The notes: generated by a model not told the origin, from the sequence alone. Counted from the stretch's first letter, positions 7,054-16,219 are shown. The stretch is DNA of 64,000 nucleotides from JANSYA01 sp965243385 (GCA_965243385.1 CBDEUV010000002.1:4154001-4218000), one strand, 5' to 3'. Translations and numbers: made by a program.

Positions 7054-8277
7054 CTATCGTTTATTCCAATACGCGCTGGTGATCAGCGAATCGCAGAGCC
7101 TGCCGTTGCTCTGTGGGTCGATGACGAGAATGTCGTCGCTGGAGCGCGGAATCGCGTAGATTAACCCATTGGGAGCGAGCACGCCGCCAACCCACCTCTC
7201 CGTGCCGGGTAAACCTACAGGAATCATAGCAGCGGTGTTTGTGTTCGGATCGATGACGAGTACGTCATTGCTATCTTGCGGAATCCCGTAGATCAGCCCA
7301 TTGGGTGCCAGAACGCCGCCAGACCACTTTTTTGCGCCAGTTGCACCTGATGCAACGGTGCTGGCGCTATTTGTGTTTGGGTCGATGACGAGTATGTCAT
7401 TGCTATCGAGCGGAATCCCGTAGATTCCACCATTTGGTGCCAGGACGCCACCAGCCCACTTCGTCGTGCCGCTTGTCCCTGTCGGAACAATCGTTGGGGT
7501 GTTTGTACTCGGGTCGAATCCAAACACATCATTGCTGTCCGACGGAATCCCGTATACCATCCCATTCGGGGCAAGCACCCCACCGAGCCATTTGGCTGTG
7601 CCGGCGGTGCCAGCTGGAACCGTGCTGGCGGTATTTGTGTCCGGGTCGATGACCAGCACGTCATTGCTGTCTTCGGGAATCCCGTAGATGATCCCGTTGG
7701 AGGCCAGAGCCCCGCCCCGCCACTTTCTTGTGCTCGCTGTGCCTGTTGGAATCGTACTGGCAGTGTTTGTGTTCGGATCGATGACGAGCACGTCATTGCT
7801 GTTTTGCGGAATCGCGTAGATCATCCCATTAGATGCCAGAACGCCGCCGGACCATTTGAGACCGCCTGTGGTCCCGGTCGGGATTGTTGTGGCAGCGTTC
7901 GTGTTCGGATCAATGACCAGCACATCATCGCTATTTCTTGGCATTCCATAGATCAATCCGTTCGGTGCCAGAGTGCCACCAGCCCATTTACCAGTGCCGG
8001 TTTGTGGAGCAGGAATTGTTGAGAGTAACGCGGTTCCGCGGGAACCAAGCGCGGCCTGTGCCTGCAATTCGGCCTGCACAGCTGCGAAGTTCTCCGGCTG
8101 GATCATTTGATTCCGATCCAGAGCACACACCCCCTGAGTGTAGATCAGACTGAGAGCTGGATGGCAGCCGGCATCAGTGTTGACACAGTCCGTCGGCAGA
8201 CAGGCTGCGTGCGAGGCGATGCTGAGAAAACAGGCGAAGAGGAAGCACGGGCGGCGATTTTGGTATGGGTCTGTCAT
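7054..8277 (-). CDS. secreted protein with seven 44-45-residue propeller-like repeats
   Basis: From ATG 8277 the protein (407 aa) starts with a signal peptide rich in Phe/Ala/Cys (CFLFACFLSIASHAAC), then a short spacer with paired Cys, and then seven tandem repeats. Each repeat reads K-W-x-G-G-V-L-A-P/S-N-G-x-I-Y-G-I-P, then DSNDVLVIDPNTN and a TxPTGTxG linker. Seven repeats with a W/GG and a Y-x-I-P strand suggest a seven-bladed propeller distinct from the NHL blades of its neighbour. The repeats are very alike, implying recent expansion or homogenisation. The longer frame to 8358 would run through the conserved cis element, so I chose the inner start. Function unknown; binding of a surface ligand is an inference. 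Confidence 0.75.
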   Translation of the reverse strand: MTDPYQNRRPCFLFACFLSIASHAACLPTDCVNTDAGCHPALSLIYTQGVCALDRNQMIQPENFAAVQAELQAQAALGSRGTALLSTIPAPQTGTGKWAGGTLAPNGLIYGMPRNSDDVLVIDPNTNAATTIPTGTTGGLKWSGGVLASNGMIYAIPQNSNDVLVIDPNTNTASTIPTGTASTRKWRGGALASNGIIYGIPEDSNDVLVIDPDTNTASTVPAGTAGTAKWLGGVLAPNGMVYGIPSDSNDVFGFDPSTNTPTIVPTGTSGTTKWAGGVLAPNGGIYGIPLDSNDILVIDPNTNSASTVASGATGAKKWSGGVLAPNGLIYGIPQDSNDVLVIDPNTNTAAMIPVGLPGTERWVGGVLAPNGLIYAIPRSSDDILVIDPQSNGRLCDSLITSAYWNKR

Positions 8278-8332
8278 AAATGTGCCGCGCGTGTTCTGGC
8301 GGCATATTTGAAAAGTATGTCGGTACAATTCC

Positions 8333-8421
8333 CCCGATGATCGATGATCATAATTCACCCCGCGAAAGATTGCCTCCGGTTCTCCGATTTATCCGAAATC
8401 CGGAGAGATATTTTCGGCCGG
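8333..8421 (-). promoter_or_regulatory. cis element copy B with TGATC-N3-GATCA dyad
   Basis: Fills the gap between the stop of the 7TM-AraC gene (8424) and the seven-repeat protein gene. The dyad TGATCGATGATCA is at 8338-8350. Identical to copy A except for two bases over 89. Confidence 0.75.
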
Positions 8422-8423
8422 TA

Positions 8424-9524
8424 TTACGGGTCTTGCGGGGTGCGAGCGCTCTGCCGATATTTCCCGGGAGTCGTGCCTGTAAAGCGCCGGAAGGCTTCGT
8501 GAAACACGGAAGGGGAATTGAATCCGGCCGCGTAGGCGATGGACAGGACGGTGCGTTTCGGATCTTTGAGGAGTAGCTGGCTCGCTTCCTGGACGCGGTA
8601 TTCATTAATGAACGTGCTGAAATTCTTGCCGAGCTGTTTGTTCAGAAACCGGGAAAGCTGTTCGGGGCTGATCCGCAGCATAACCGCCAGATCATCCAGA
8701 CTGAGGTTCTCGTCGTGGTATACGCGGTCCGATTCCATTAGCTGCTTCAAGCGGCTGTCGATCGCTTTCAGGTCGACGCCTTTCAAGCGATACAAATCCG
8801 AGCGCTGCCGGCGGATTTCTTCCACGACGTGAAATAAAAGGATGGGGTACCGCAGGCCGAAAAAGTACAGGCTGATGAGCATAAGAGTTACGCAAACATA
8901 AGCCAGCCTGACTAAAAAAATGGATCCTGAAATATAACCGATATTGCCGAGCGCGCCTGATAGCAGGAATAAAGCTAAGAACGCGATCAGTGGACGCCGA
9001 TATTCCCGGACTGACTCTGCGTCGCGCAGTACGTAGATGATCGTACGCAGGCCCATCGTCGCGTAGATCAAGATCAGCCCCAGGCCGAGGGTGAATGTGA
9101 CGGGTAAGAGAACCGGATAGGTTTCGCGCGGTTTTGCCTGGAGCAGGGTGATCTTTTCGTCGGCCGAAAGCGTGTAAATCGTAGAGAGCGCCACCGTGGC
9201 GATGATGCCGGGTAGAAGCTGCAGGTATTGACCTGCGCGAAAACGCGAATCGTTCTCGCTGACCTCTCCCAGATAAGCGGCCAGCAGCGGACCGCAAAAG
9301 TACAGGGCCGGTACGTTCAGAAACAACAGGTGCGGTGCATATAGAATGTCCCGGGAGTGCATCAAACCCGCGTGCAATTGGATCACGCCGAGCGAAGCCA
9401 GAAACAATCCCAGGAAAATCCGCCGCTGATCAAGCCCCGGCCGGATAAACTGGCCGATGCTGAACAGGATGGCCAGGCCGCCGCCAAAGTAAATAAACTG
9501 AAAGAGAATACGATCCAGCGGCAT
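8424..9524 (-). CDS. seven-transmembrane AraC-family regulator (paralogue 1)
   Basis: A 366-residue membrane-bound transcription factor. Seven hydrophobic helices fill residues 5-240, beginning DRILFQFIYFGGGLAILFSI and ending VCVTLMLISLYFFGLRYPIL. A linker with RLKQLMESDRVYHDENLSL leads into a C-terminal AraC/XylS domain of two HTHs: LDDLAVMLRISPEQLSRFLN, and VLSIAYAAGFNSPSVFHEAF followed by RRFTGTTPGKYR. No phosphoacceptor is present, so the membrane part presumably senses a ligand directly. ATG 9524 was chosen because the paralogue starts at the equivalent M-x-LDRIL; the frame stays open upstream to 9632. It sits 86 bases before the dyad of copy B and the gene that the dyad precedes. Confidence 0.9.
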   Translation of the reverse strand: MPLDRILFQFIYFGGGLAILFSIGQFIRPGLDQRRIFLGLFLASLGVIQLHAGLMHSRDILYAPHLLFLNVPALYFCGPLLAAYLGEVSENDSRFRAGQYLQLLPGIIATVALSTIYTLSADEKITLLQAKPRETYPVLLPVTFTLGLGLILIYATMGLRTIIYVLRDAESVREYRRPLIAFLALFLLSGALGNIGYISGSIFLVRLAYVCVTLMLISLYFFGLRYPILLFHVVEEIRRQRSDLYRLKGVDLKAIDSRLKQLMESDRVYHDENLSLDDLAVMLRISPEQLSRFLNKQLGKNFSTFINEYRVQEASQLLLKDPKRTVLSIAYAAGFNSPSVFHEAFRRFTGTTPGKYRQSARTPQDP

Positions 9525-9582
9525 CGGTTCCAGTTGGCCCGGCCCGACGGTCTCTTGCAATGAATAAAATCTCCCCTGCTGG

Positions 9583-10518
9583 CTAGGGAGCTCGCGGACA
9601 GTCGTGCGAAACCGGAATGCCGTATTTCCCACTTAAATAGCACTGCGTGAGTTCGCGGTCGGCATCGGAGTGGACGCCGCTGTAGACCAGGACTTCGTAC
9701 AGATCCCCTATGAAGTAGCGATTGCCGCCACCGCGCCTGCCCAGCGTGAAGGATCCTGCATTCTGACCATGGGAGGAAGTCGTGTGTCTCCGGCTGGTGC
9801 CGTCCACGTAGATCTGCCAGCGCCCAGGGCCGTACACCCCCGTTGCGATGAGTGGTTGGTCTCTTATGTTGGCGTTATAGGTCAGAGTGCCGCCATGGGT
9901 GTCCAGACCGACTCGCCGGTTGCCGCCGCTATTGACAATGACCACGCCGTTCTGTCCGCCGCCGTTCAAAGCTATAATGCCCGAACAGCATGAGCTGGGG
10001 GACCCGCTATCCGTTGCTACTACGTAGATCGTCTTGTGTGCGGTTGCGGAAATACTTCCATCCAAAAAAGTCGCGCCGATACCCGGGCCCGAGAATCGGA
10101 CTCCGGGTTGCCCATTGGGCCCGCTCCCATCTCCAATATAAGCTGGCTGGCTTGCCGGATTGCCATTGCTCGCGTCTCCGCCATTGCCGGAGGAATCCAG
10201 CCACGCCGGGATCTGCGTGCCATGCGGCACGGCCGCCAGCGAGCCAGCCTGTAACCAGAGGGCCGCCCCGTGGGCCGGGTCGGTTACTATGATTGCTCCC
10301 GGCGTAGAGGACGAGGCTCGGACCGAAGTCGTTCCCGGGGCCAGCAGAAGGAACTCGAACGGCGTAGAATCGTCCGCCGGATCTCCGGGAAATACACCCA
10401 CTAACGGATGGTGGACCGAGCAGCTCGCGATCGATCCGCTGAGCGTGCAGATCAGAAATAGCCCGCTGAGTACGCGGAAATGAATCCAGATTGCGAATAT
10501 ATGCCTGAAACAGTTCAC
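9583..10518 (-). CDS. LamG/concanavalin-like lectin-fold lipoprotein
   Basis: A 311-residue exported protein. The signal peptide ends in GSIASC, a spirochaete-type lipobox, with Cys near residue 33. The C-terminal 210 residues have the order of a Laminin_G_3/ConA-like domain: ALWLQAGSL...WLDSSGNG, PGVRFSG, KTIYVVATD, GRWQIYVDG, FTLGRRGG and FIGDLYEVLVYSGV...REL. Such domains bind sugars or proteins at the surface. The start is GTG at 10518, only three bases from the dyad of copy C; no better in-frame start is visible, so the N terminus is uncertain. The 7TM-AraC paralogue 1 gene follows 58 bases downstream. Confidence 0.8.
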   Translation of the reverse strand: MNCFRHIFAIWIHFRVLSGLFLICTLSGSIASCSVHHPLVGVFPGDPADDSTPFEFLLLAPGTTSVRASSSTPGAIIVTDPAHGAALWLQAGSLAAVPHGTQIPAWLDSSGNGGDASNGNPASQPAYIGDGSGPNGQPGVRFSGPGIGATFLDGSISATAHKTIYVVATDSGSPSSCCSGIIALNGGGQNGVVIVNSGGNRRVGLDTHGGTLTYNANIRDQPLIATGVYGPGRWQIYVDGTSRRHTTSSHGQNAGSFTLGRRGGGNRYFIGDLYEVLVYSGVHSDADRELTQCYLSGKYGIPVSHDCPRAP

Positions 10519-10520
10519 AA

Positions 10521-10604
10521 TGATCGATGATCATAGTGCAGTCGGCGCATAATCGCATCCGGTTATCCGGTGGCCTCGAATTCTGGAGAAATTTTTGGCG
10601 GGTA
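10521..10604 (-). promoter_or_regulatory. cis element copy C with TGATC-N3-GATCA dyad
   Basis: Occupies the gap between 7TM-AraC paralogue 2 (stop at 10605) and the LamG gene. The dyad TGATCGATGATCA (10521-10533) is identical to copies A and B. The remainder is diverged but of nearly the same length, and keeps ATCCGG, CTGGAGAAAT and GGTATTACG landmarks. Confidence 0.65.
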
Positions 10605-11708
10605 TTACGTCTCTTGCGAGCTGGCAACGTTCTCGCGTCGAAGCTTTCCGGGAGTCGTACCCGTGAAGCGACGAAAGGCCTCGTGGAACGCGGATGACGA
10701 ACTAAATCCGACCGCGAAGGCGATGGACAGAACAGTGCGCTTCGGATCTTCGCACAGTAGCTGGCTCGCGGCCTGGATCCGGTACTCGTTGACGAACACG
10801 TTAAAATTTTTGCCGAGCTGTGTATTCAGAAACCGGGAAAGCTGTTCGGAACTGATCTGCAAACGGACTGCCAGATCGTCCAGGCTGAGGTCCTCGTCCT
10901 GGTACACGCGGTCGGATTCCATCAACTGCTTCAAGCCGGCATGGACGGCTTCCAGATCCATACCTTTCATTCGATCCGCAGCGGAGCGCTGGCGACGGAG
11001 CTCTTCGACGGCCTGAAATAACAAATCTGGATATCGCAGGCCGAAAAAGTAGAGTGCGATGAATACCACGGACACGGAAGCGAAAGCCACTCTGACCAGG
11101 AAATAGGACTTTAAAAAATATGCCGCATTGCCCAGCGCGCACACAGCCACGAACAGAACGAACAGTGTGGTCAGCGGAGCTCGATATTGGGCAATGGACT
11201 CTTCGCCGCGCAACAAAGAGAGGATTGTGCGCAGGCCCATCAGCGCGTAGCCCAATACGAGGCCCAGGCCAATGGTGTATACAACTGGCAAAAGCGCCGG
11301 ATAGGCATTGCGGGGCCCTTCCTGAATGATCGCAATTTTCTCTTCGGCTGAAAGCGCGTAGAGCTCAGCGATTGCGAGCGTCGCAATGATTCCGGGCACC
11401 AGCTGGATATAGTGAACCGCGCGAAAGCGCGGCTTGTTCTGGCTGACCGCTTCCAGGTAAGCTACTGTCAGCGGACCACAGAAATAGATCGCCGGCACGT
11501 TCAGCCACAGCAGGTGCGGCACAAAGAGAATATCGCGCGAGTGCACCAGAGCTGCGTGCAATTGGAACACGCCGACCGATGCAAAGAACAAGGCCAGGGC
11601 AGTCCGGCGGGTGTCAATCCCCGGTCGGACAAACTGACCGATGCTGAACAGGACGGCCAGGCCGCCGCCGAAATAGATGAACAGGATGAGAATACGATCC
11701 AGGACCAT
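10605..11708 (-). CDS. seven-transmembrane AraC-family regulator (paralogue 2)
   Basis: A 367-residue paralogue of the 8424-9524 protein, clearly alike over the whole length (for example ILFIYFGGGLAVLFSIGQF, LGNAAYFLKSYFLVRVAF and GLKQLMESDRVYQDEDLSLD). Seven membrane helices are followed by an AraC double HTH ending RRFTGTTPGKLRRE. The frame is open for 84 codons further upstream, overlapping the GST gene, but the domain starts at ATG 11708. This is 14 bases after the GST stop, so the two are probably cotranscribed. Downstream come cis element C and the LamG lipoprotein gene, the same order as in the paralogous cassette. Confidence 0.9.
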   Translation of the reverse strand: MVLDRILILFIYFGGGLAVLFSIGQFVRPGIDTRRTALALFFASVGVFQLHAALVHSRDILFVPHLLWLNVPAIYFCGPLTVAYLEAVSQNKPRFRAVHYIQLVPGIIATLAIAELYALSAEEKIAIIQEGPRNAYPALLPVVYTIGLGLVLGYALMGLRTILSLLRGEESIAQYRAPLTTLFVLFVAVCALGNAAYFLKSYFLVRVAFASVSVVFIALYFFGLRYPDLLFQAVEELRRQRSAADRMKGMDLEAVHAGLKQLMESDRVYQDEDLSLDDLAVRLQISSEQLSRFLNTQLGKNFNVFVNEYRIQAASQLLCEDPKRTVLSIAFAVGFSSSSAFHEAFRRFTGTTPGKLRRENVASSQET

Positions 11709-11722
11709 TGTGTTCCAGATAT

Positions 11723-12940
11723 TCAGTCGGGCCGAATGCCGCGATGCCAGGCGGTGCCTTCGAAATATCGATACAGGCGCGCGAATGCGCCGACCTTCCG
11801 CGGCCGGCAGTGCGGCAACGGATCGAATTCGGCGCTGAGCAGACCCTGGCCGCCTTCCCACAAACGATCGCAGCCGAATTCGCGCAGGGTCGTCGTAACT
11901 TTGCGACGCGCGGTTTCCGAAAGCGCTTCGAAATGATCCTGCAGTCGTTTGCGGCACCACAGGCGATACGGAATTACCGGTAGCTTGCGGTATTCCACGC
12001 CTTCGATGGTAACGTTAAAGCGTTTGCGTCCGGCCGCGGCGGCGTGGGCCATCGCCGCCAGATAGGGCAGGTAGGTCGCGCCCGCGCTGCGCAATACGGC
12101 TTCCCAGCCGGCCGGCAATTTGCCGCTCTTCGCCGACCATTTTACCGCATCGCGATTGCCCGGTAGCTTTTTCGATATCTTGCGCTGTAGCTTGCGATCC
12201 CCCGCGGCGTCGACCGTGCTGTGTCGCGCGTCCCATAAGCGCGCGACCCAGGCATAGACCGCCGGGGCTTCTTCGCGCATGATGCGGCCTGGAGTCGGAT
12301 CGATGCTGAAATGGCGGAACATGGACGCGAAGAAACCGAAGTCGGCCAGGCACGGCCGATCGCCGAGCAGGAAATTCGATTCGCTTAAGATCGCTTCTAA
12401 TTGACTTAAGGTCTCGCGATATTGCGCTTCGACGTGCGCCCGGGTGCGTTTGTCGACGCCGTCACCGCGCACGTAGGTCTTCAGCTGGCGATAGATCAAA
12501 AAACGTTTCGTCAACCACCGGGTGCCGGGCGGATGAAAAATAAAATCTTCGAGGAAACGCCGGCCGTACAATTCGCGATCTTTTTTGAAGCTCCAGCGAT
12601 AGTGCAGCGCCGGCCGCCACATCCACTCGTCGGCGTAATCTTCGAGCAACCGGCAGAAGAAGGCCTGGTATTCGTCCGCCGGCAGTACCGGCCCCCTGGG
12701 ATAGCGCGCCTCGAACCAGTCGATCATCGGCGTCGTGTCGCGGAGCCATTCGCCTTCGGGGGTTTCGATCACCGGCACCTGCATCATGCCCGTATTGGGC
12801 AGGATGCGATTCGTCATCATCTTCCAGTCGATGTGTACCAGCTCATGCGGGATTTGCTTGTATCGCATATAGGCCTGCATCTTCCCGCTGAAATAGGAGA
12901 TGTCCATATAGTACAGGCGAAAACTGGCACGTGCCGACAT
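11723..12940 (-). CDS. long glutathione S-transferase-family protein
   Basis: 405 residues. The N terminus (FRLYYMDISYFSGKMQAYMRYKQIP, given here in pieces: FRLYYMDISYFSGK then MQAYMRYKQIP) is a thioredoxin-fold GST domain, with the cis-Pro in MMQVPVIETPEG. The catalytic-position residue looks like Ser or Tyr rather than Cys. The C-terminal helical GST domain is recognised by FLLGDRPCLADFGFF near residue 200. About 150 extra residues follow (from about 255), which is far longer than a standard GST of about 220 aa; I do not recognise that extension. Substrate unknown. It is the first gene of a run with 7TM-AraC paralogue 2. Confidence 0.75.
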   Translation of the reverse strand: MSARASFRLYYMDISYFSGKMQAYMRYKQIPHELVHIDWKMMTNRILPNTGMMQVPVIETPEGEWLRDTTPMIDWFEARYPRGPVLPADEYQAFFCRLLEDYADEWMWRPALHYRWSFKKDRELYGRRFLEDFIFHPPGTRWLTKRFLIYRQLKTYVRGDGVDKRTRAHVEAQYRETLSQLEAILSESNFLLGDRPCLADFGFFASMFRHFSIDPTPGRIMREEAPAVYAWVARLWDARHSTVDAAGDRKLQRKISKKLPGNRDAVKWSAKSGKLPAGWEAVLRSAGATYLPYLAAMAHAAAAGRKRFNVTIEGVEYRKLPVIPYRLWCRKRLQDHFEALSETARRKVTTTLREFGCDRLWEGGQGLLSAEFDPLPHCRPRKVGAFARLYRYFEGTAWHRGIRPD

Positions 12941-13028
12941 ATGCCAGTTGTCGCGGAGTGTGCGAGAACCGACAGCGAAATTCCGCTGACCGAGCGCTGA
13001 CGCGCAGTTGTGGCGGCCCCGGAATCTC

Positions 13029-13829
13029 TCAGGTCAAGAGTTCGATTGTTTCGGCGATGTTGCCGCGCTCCAGCAGGCGCAACGTCATGAGCGGAATATT
13101 GAGCAGGCCCGGATTGCGAATGGTTTCGCCGACCCGGACGATCTGCAGTTCGTGCCGGTCCAGAATCGGCCCCTGGGCGGCGGCGTTCAGGCCGTCCAGT
13201 TCGGCCGCAAGATCCCAGGCGAATTCGCGGGCCCTGGTCAGACTGAAGCGCATCAGGGTTTGCTCCGGGCCGCGCAGCAGCGGTCCCAGGGCCCCGAGTG
13301 CGGGCCAGATTTGCGCGAGTTCGTCGATGACGTCGGTGAGCACGTCGGAGATGTTATGATGAATTCGCTCAAAATCCGTGCGAAAGGCGGCCAGATCGCC
13401 GGGCGGCCGTGTGCTCGCCGCGACGATGGCCAGGTCCATGTTCAGGTGCGCGTTCAAGGACAGCAGGATGTGCTGCGGCACCAGCATCCAGAAATCGCGG
13501 TTCGCGCCCAATGCGAGTTCCCAGGCGGGTGACGGCCGCCCGCCCTGCTCGAAGAGCGCGCGGGCCTCGAAGTAGCGATTCGCCAGGGCGATCGTGAAGC
13601 GATCGACACGCTGCCCGTCTTCGAAGCCCCCGTCGGCGACGGCGTCGCGCAGGCGCACAATCAACCGCGAATAAAAAGCCGCGAAATAGCCGGCTCGATT
13701 GCGATTCTTGCGCGAAGACTCGATGATCTCCGCGAGATTCTGGAGAACTCCGTCGATCGATTTCGCCTGCACGATTTCAGAGGAATCGCGACCGGCGGTG
13801 GCTACAAGTAAAAAGTCCGCCCGGCGCAA
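13029..13829 (-). CDS. DUF5995-family protein
   Basis: A 266-residue, mostly helical protein. The recognisable core is PQHILLSLNAHLNMDLAIVAA (about 135-154; written as PQHILLSLNAH then LNMDLAIVAA) preceded by WELALGANRDFW, which is the pattern of DUF5995, a family of unknown function. Two conserved His (QHILLSLNAH) could be catalytic or metal-binding, which is a guess. ATG 13829 gives an N terminus with little character; GTG at about residue 20 is an alternative start. It is divergent from the gamma-glutamyltransferase gene with 58 bases between them. Confidence 0.7.
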   Translation of the reverse strand: MRRADFLLVATAGRDSSEIVQAKSIDGVLQNLAEIIESSRKNRNRAGYFAAFYSRLIVRLRDAVADGGFEDGQRVDRFTIALANRYFEARALFEQGGRPSPAWELALGANRDFWMLVPQHILLSLNAHLNMDLAIVAASTRPPGDLAAFRTDFERIHHNISDVLTDVIDELAQIWPALGALGPLLRGPEQTLMRFSLTRAREFAWDLAAELDGLNAAAQGPILDRHELQIVRVGETIRNPGLLNIPLMTLRLLERGNIAETIELLT

Positions 13830-13887
13830 TGAATTTCGTGGAAATTCCTGCGCCCGTGCGGGCTTCTGTCGCTAACAGGAATTACAC

Positions 13888-15873
13888 ATGCGAACCCTAA
13901 AGAAACTTCTGCTGTTTTTGCTCCTGGCCGGTTTCGTTCTGGGGCTGGTTCTCTATTTCGCGTTGCCGTCGGGCCCGCGCGATCCGGAAGCTTTCGCCGA
14001 CTGGAGCGATCCTCAGGGCCGCAGTCGGCCCGCCGTGCGCGCCGCCGGCGGATTGATTGTGGCGGGAACCCCCTGGGCGGCGGAGGCCGGCCGTGAAATT
14101 CTCCGGGGGGGCGGCACAGCCTGCGACGCCGCGATCGCCGCCGTTCTCGCGTTAAACGTGACATTCAGCGAGGCCGCCAGTTTCCCGGGGGTCGCTCCGG
14201 CGCTCGTATACGACGCGCGCACGAAACGCATTCGCAGCTATATCGGCGCGGGCAAAGCTCCGGCCCGCGCGACCATCGAATTGTTTCGCGAACGCGGCCA
14301 CACGGAAGCCGTGCCCAAAAACGATATACTCGCCCAGCTGGTGCCCGCCTCGCCGGATGTTTTTACGGCGTTGCTCGCGGACTGCGGTACGCGAAGCTTC
14401 GCCGAAGTCGTCGCACCCGCGCTGCGACTGGCCCGGGAGGGCTTTCCCGTACACCGGACCATGCTCGGGAATTTCGACATGCCGCTGTATAAGCGGCTGG
14501 GTTTTTCTATATTGTTGCCGTACAACGCGGGGGTATTCCTGAACGGCGAGTGGTGGCGACCGCTCTATCACAAAGATCGTTTTCGCCTGCCGGATCTCGC
14601 GAAGACCTTTGAGGAACTGACGGCCGCGGAGCGCGCCGCTTACGCGAACTCCGCCGCGGGTTATGCAAGCGAAGTCGAGCGTCGGGCGGGGCTCGCGGCC
14701 GTGCGGGAATATTTTTACGCAGGCCCCATCGCCGAAAAGATCGTTGATTTTCATGAACGCGAGGGCGGTCTGATTTCGCGCGCCGATCTGGCGCAGTACA
14801 GCGCGGGTTTCGAGCGGCCTCTGAGAGTCGCTCTGAACGGCGGCGAATACCGACTGCATACGAATCAGACCTGGACTCAGGGCATCGTCGTCCTGCAGGC
14901 GCTGCAGATTCTCGAGCCGATGCGCGACGAGCTGCGGTCCGCCGGTCACAACAGTCCGGAGTACATTCATATGCTCACGCAGGCGATCGAACTGGCGATG
15001 GCCGATCGCGAGGCGTACGCCGGCGACCCGGCGGTCGTGGACGTGCCCGTCGACGTCTTACTGGATGCGGGCTATGCGTCCGGCCGTCGCGCGCTCATGA
15101 CTTCCGACGGGGCTTTCGGCGAAACCCCGCCCGCCGGCGACGCGCGCAGCGAGAAGCAGACGCAGGCCGCGCCGGCCGCGGAGCGTGCTTCTGCCGGGGT
15201 TGCGATTCTGTCGAACCAGGCCGAAGGCAACGCCACTCGTTCCGCGCTCGCCGGATTGGCGCGCATCGATTTCGGACCGAATCGCGGTCAGGCAGGCCGC
15301 GATACCAGCTATGTGGCGGTGGTGGACCGTCAGGGGAATTCGGTTTCGATTACGCCCAGTGACTTCCCGCTGTCGCCGATGGTGCCGGATACCGGCTTAA
15401 CGCTCGGGATTCGCATGACGCAATTCCGCCTGGACCCGGAGCACCCTTCGGCGCTCGCTCCCGGCAAGCGTCCGCGCATTACGCCGCATGCCGTGATGGT
15501 CGAACGCGACGGTCGCTTCTATATGAGCATCGGCACGCCCGGCGGCGAAATGCAAACTCAGGCCTTAGTCCAGGTGTTTTTGAATCACACGCTTTTTGGC
15601 ATGGACATTCAGAAAGCCATCGAAGCGCCGCGCTTTCGTTCGCGCAACTGGCCGGACGCCTTTGCGCCGCACGAGTATTTACCGGGCGTGCTGGAACTCG
15701 AAGCGAGTCTAAAACCTGCGGCCGCCGCGCTCGAAGCGATGGGTTATACGATCGAATGCTATCCGGATTTTGACAATCATTTCAGCGCTGTCGGCGCCGT
15801 GCATCTGGCAGGCGACGGCGGGCTGGTCGGCGGCGCGGATCCGCGCGAAGAGACGATGGCTCTGGGAGACTGA
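13888..15873 (+). CDS. ggt: gamma-glutamyltransferase-family protein
   Basis: An Ntn-hydrolase proenzyme that would cleave and transfer gamma-glutamyl groups, for example from glutathione, in the periplasm. The N-terminal membrane segment LLLFLLLAGFVLGLVLYFAL anchors or exports it. The large-subunit region has GGTACDAAIAAVLALNV and FPGVAPALVYD. The autocleavage site with the nucleophile Thr is GRDTSYVAVVDRQGNSVSIT, with SIGTPGG farther on. At 661 aa it is longer than classical GGTs because of an Ala-rich stretch before the cleavage site (about residues 415-435). It is followed after 12 bases by a small gene. Confidence 0.88.
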   Translation: MRTLKKLLLFLLLAGFVLGLVLYFALPSGPRDPEAFADWSDPQGRSRPAVRAAGGLIVAGTPWAAEAGREILRGGGTACDAAIAAVLALNVTFSEAASFPGVAPALVYDARTKRIRSYIGAGKAPARATIELFRERGHTEAVPKNDILAQLVPASPDVFTALLADCGTRSFAEVVAPALRLAREGFPVHRTMLGNFDMPLYKRLGFSILLPYNAGVFLNGEWWRPLYHKDRFRLPDLAKTFEELTAAERAAYANSAAGYASEVERRAGLAAVREYFYAGPIAEKIVDFHEREGGLISRADLAQYSAGFERPLRVALNGGEYRLHTNQTWTQGIVVLQALQILEPMRDELRSAGHNSPEYIHMLTQAIELAMADREAYAGDPAVVDVPVDVLLDAGYASGRRALMTSDGAFGETPPAGDARSEKQTQAAPAAERASAGVAILSNQAEGNATRSALAGLARIDFGPNRGQAGRDTSYVAVVDRQGNSVSITPSDFPLSPMVPDTGLTLGIRMTQFRLDPEHPSALAPGKRPRITPHAVMVERDGRFYMSIGTPGGEMQTQALVQVFLNHTLFGMDIQKAIEAPRFRSRNWPDAFAPHEYLPGVLELEASLKPAAAALEAMGYTIECYPDFDNHFSAVGAVHLAGDGGLVGGADPREETMALGD

Positions 15874-15885
15874 AGGCGAACCCGA

Positions 15886-16200
15886 ATGACGAATCAAAAC
15901 ATCCCCACGGGACCTGCGAGCCTGGCCGAACTGGAAGATCTCAAAGAACAGCTGCGTCGTTTTCTGGAAGTGCACCTGAAGACGAAGCTGGTCGAAGTGA
16001 ACAACGGATCGCTAAAAATGCTGGTGATGCTCGCGAAAAACACGAATACGAAAATCAAAGACAAGATGATCAATTACAAGCTGGCAGAGCTGAGTAAACG
16101 CCTGCTCGTCGAGACTCCGGTCGGTCGCCGCGATTTCGTCATCTGCGAATTTCTGATGGAAGAGCTGAATAAATACGTGGCGAGCAAGCTGAAGTCGTGA
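15886..16200 (+). CDS. small conserved-looking protein of unknown function
   Basis: 104 residues, no signal peptide. An N-terminal acidic helix (SLAELEDLKEQLRRFLEVHL) is followed by a Lys-rich central region and a C-terminal helix (FVICEFLMEELNKYVASKL). It is probably a soluble helical protein. It sits 12 bases after the GGT-like gene and 19 bases before the nitrilase-like gene, so all three may form an operon. I do not recognise the family. Confidence 0.65.
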   Translation: MTNQNIPTGPASLAELEDLKEQLRRFLEVHLKTKLVEVNNGSLKMLVMLAKNTNTKIKDKMINYKLAELSKRLLVETPVGRRDFVICEFLMEELNKYVASKLKS

Positions 16201-16219
16201 TGGCGGCGGAGTCGCAGCT

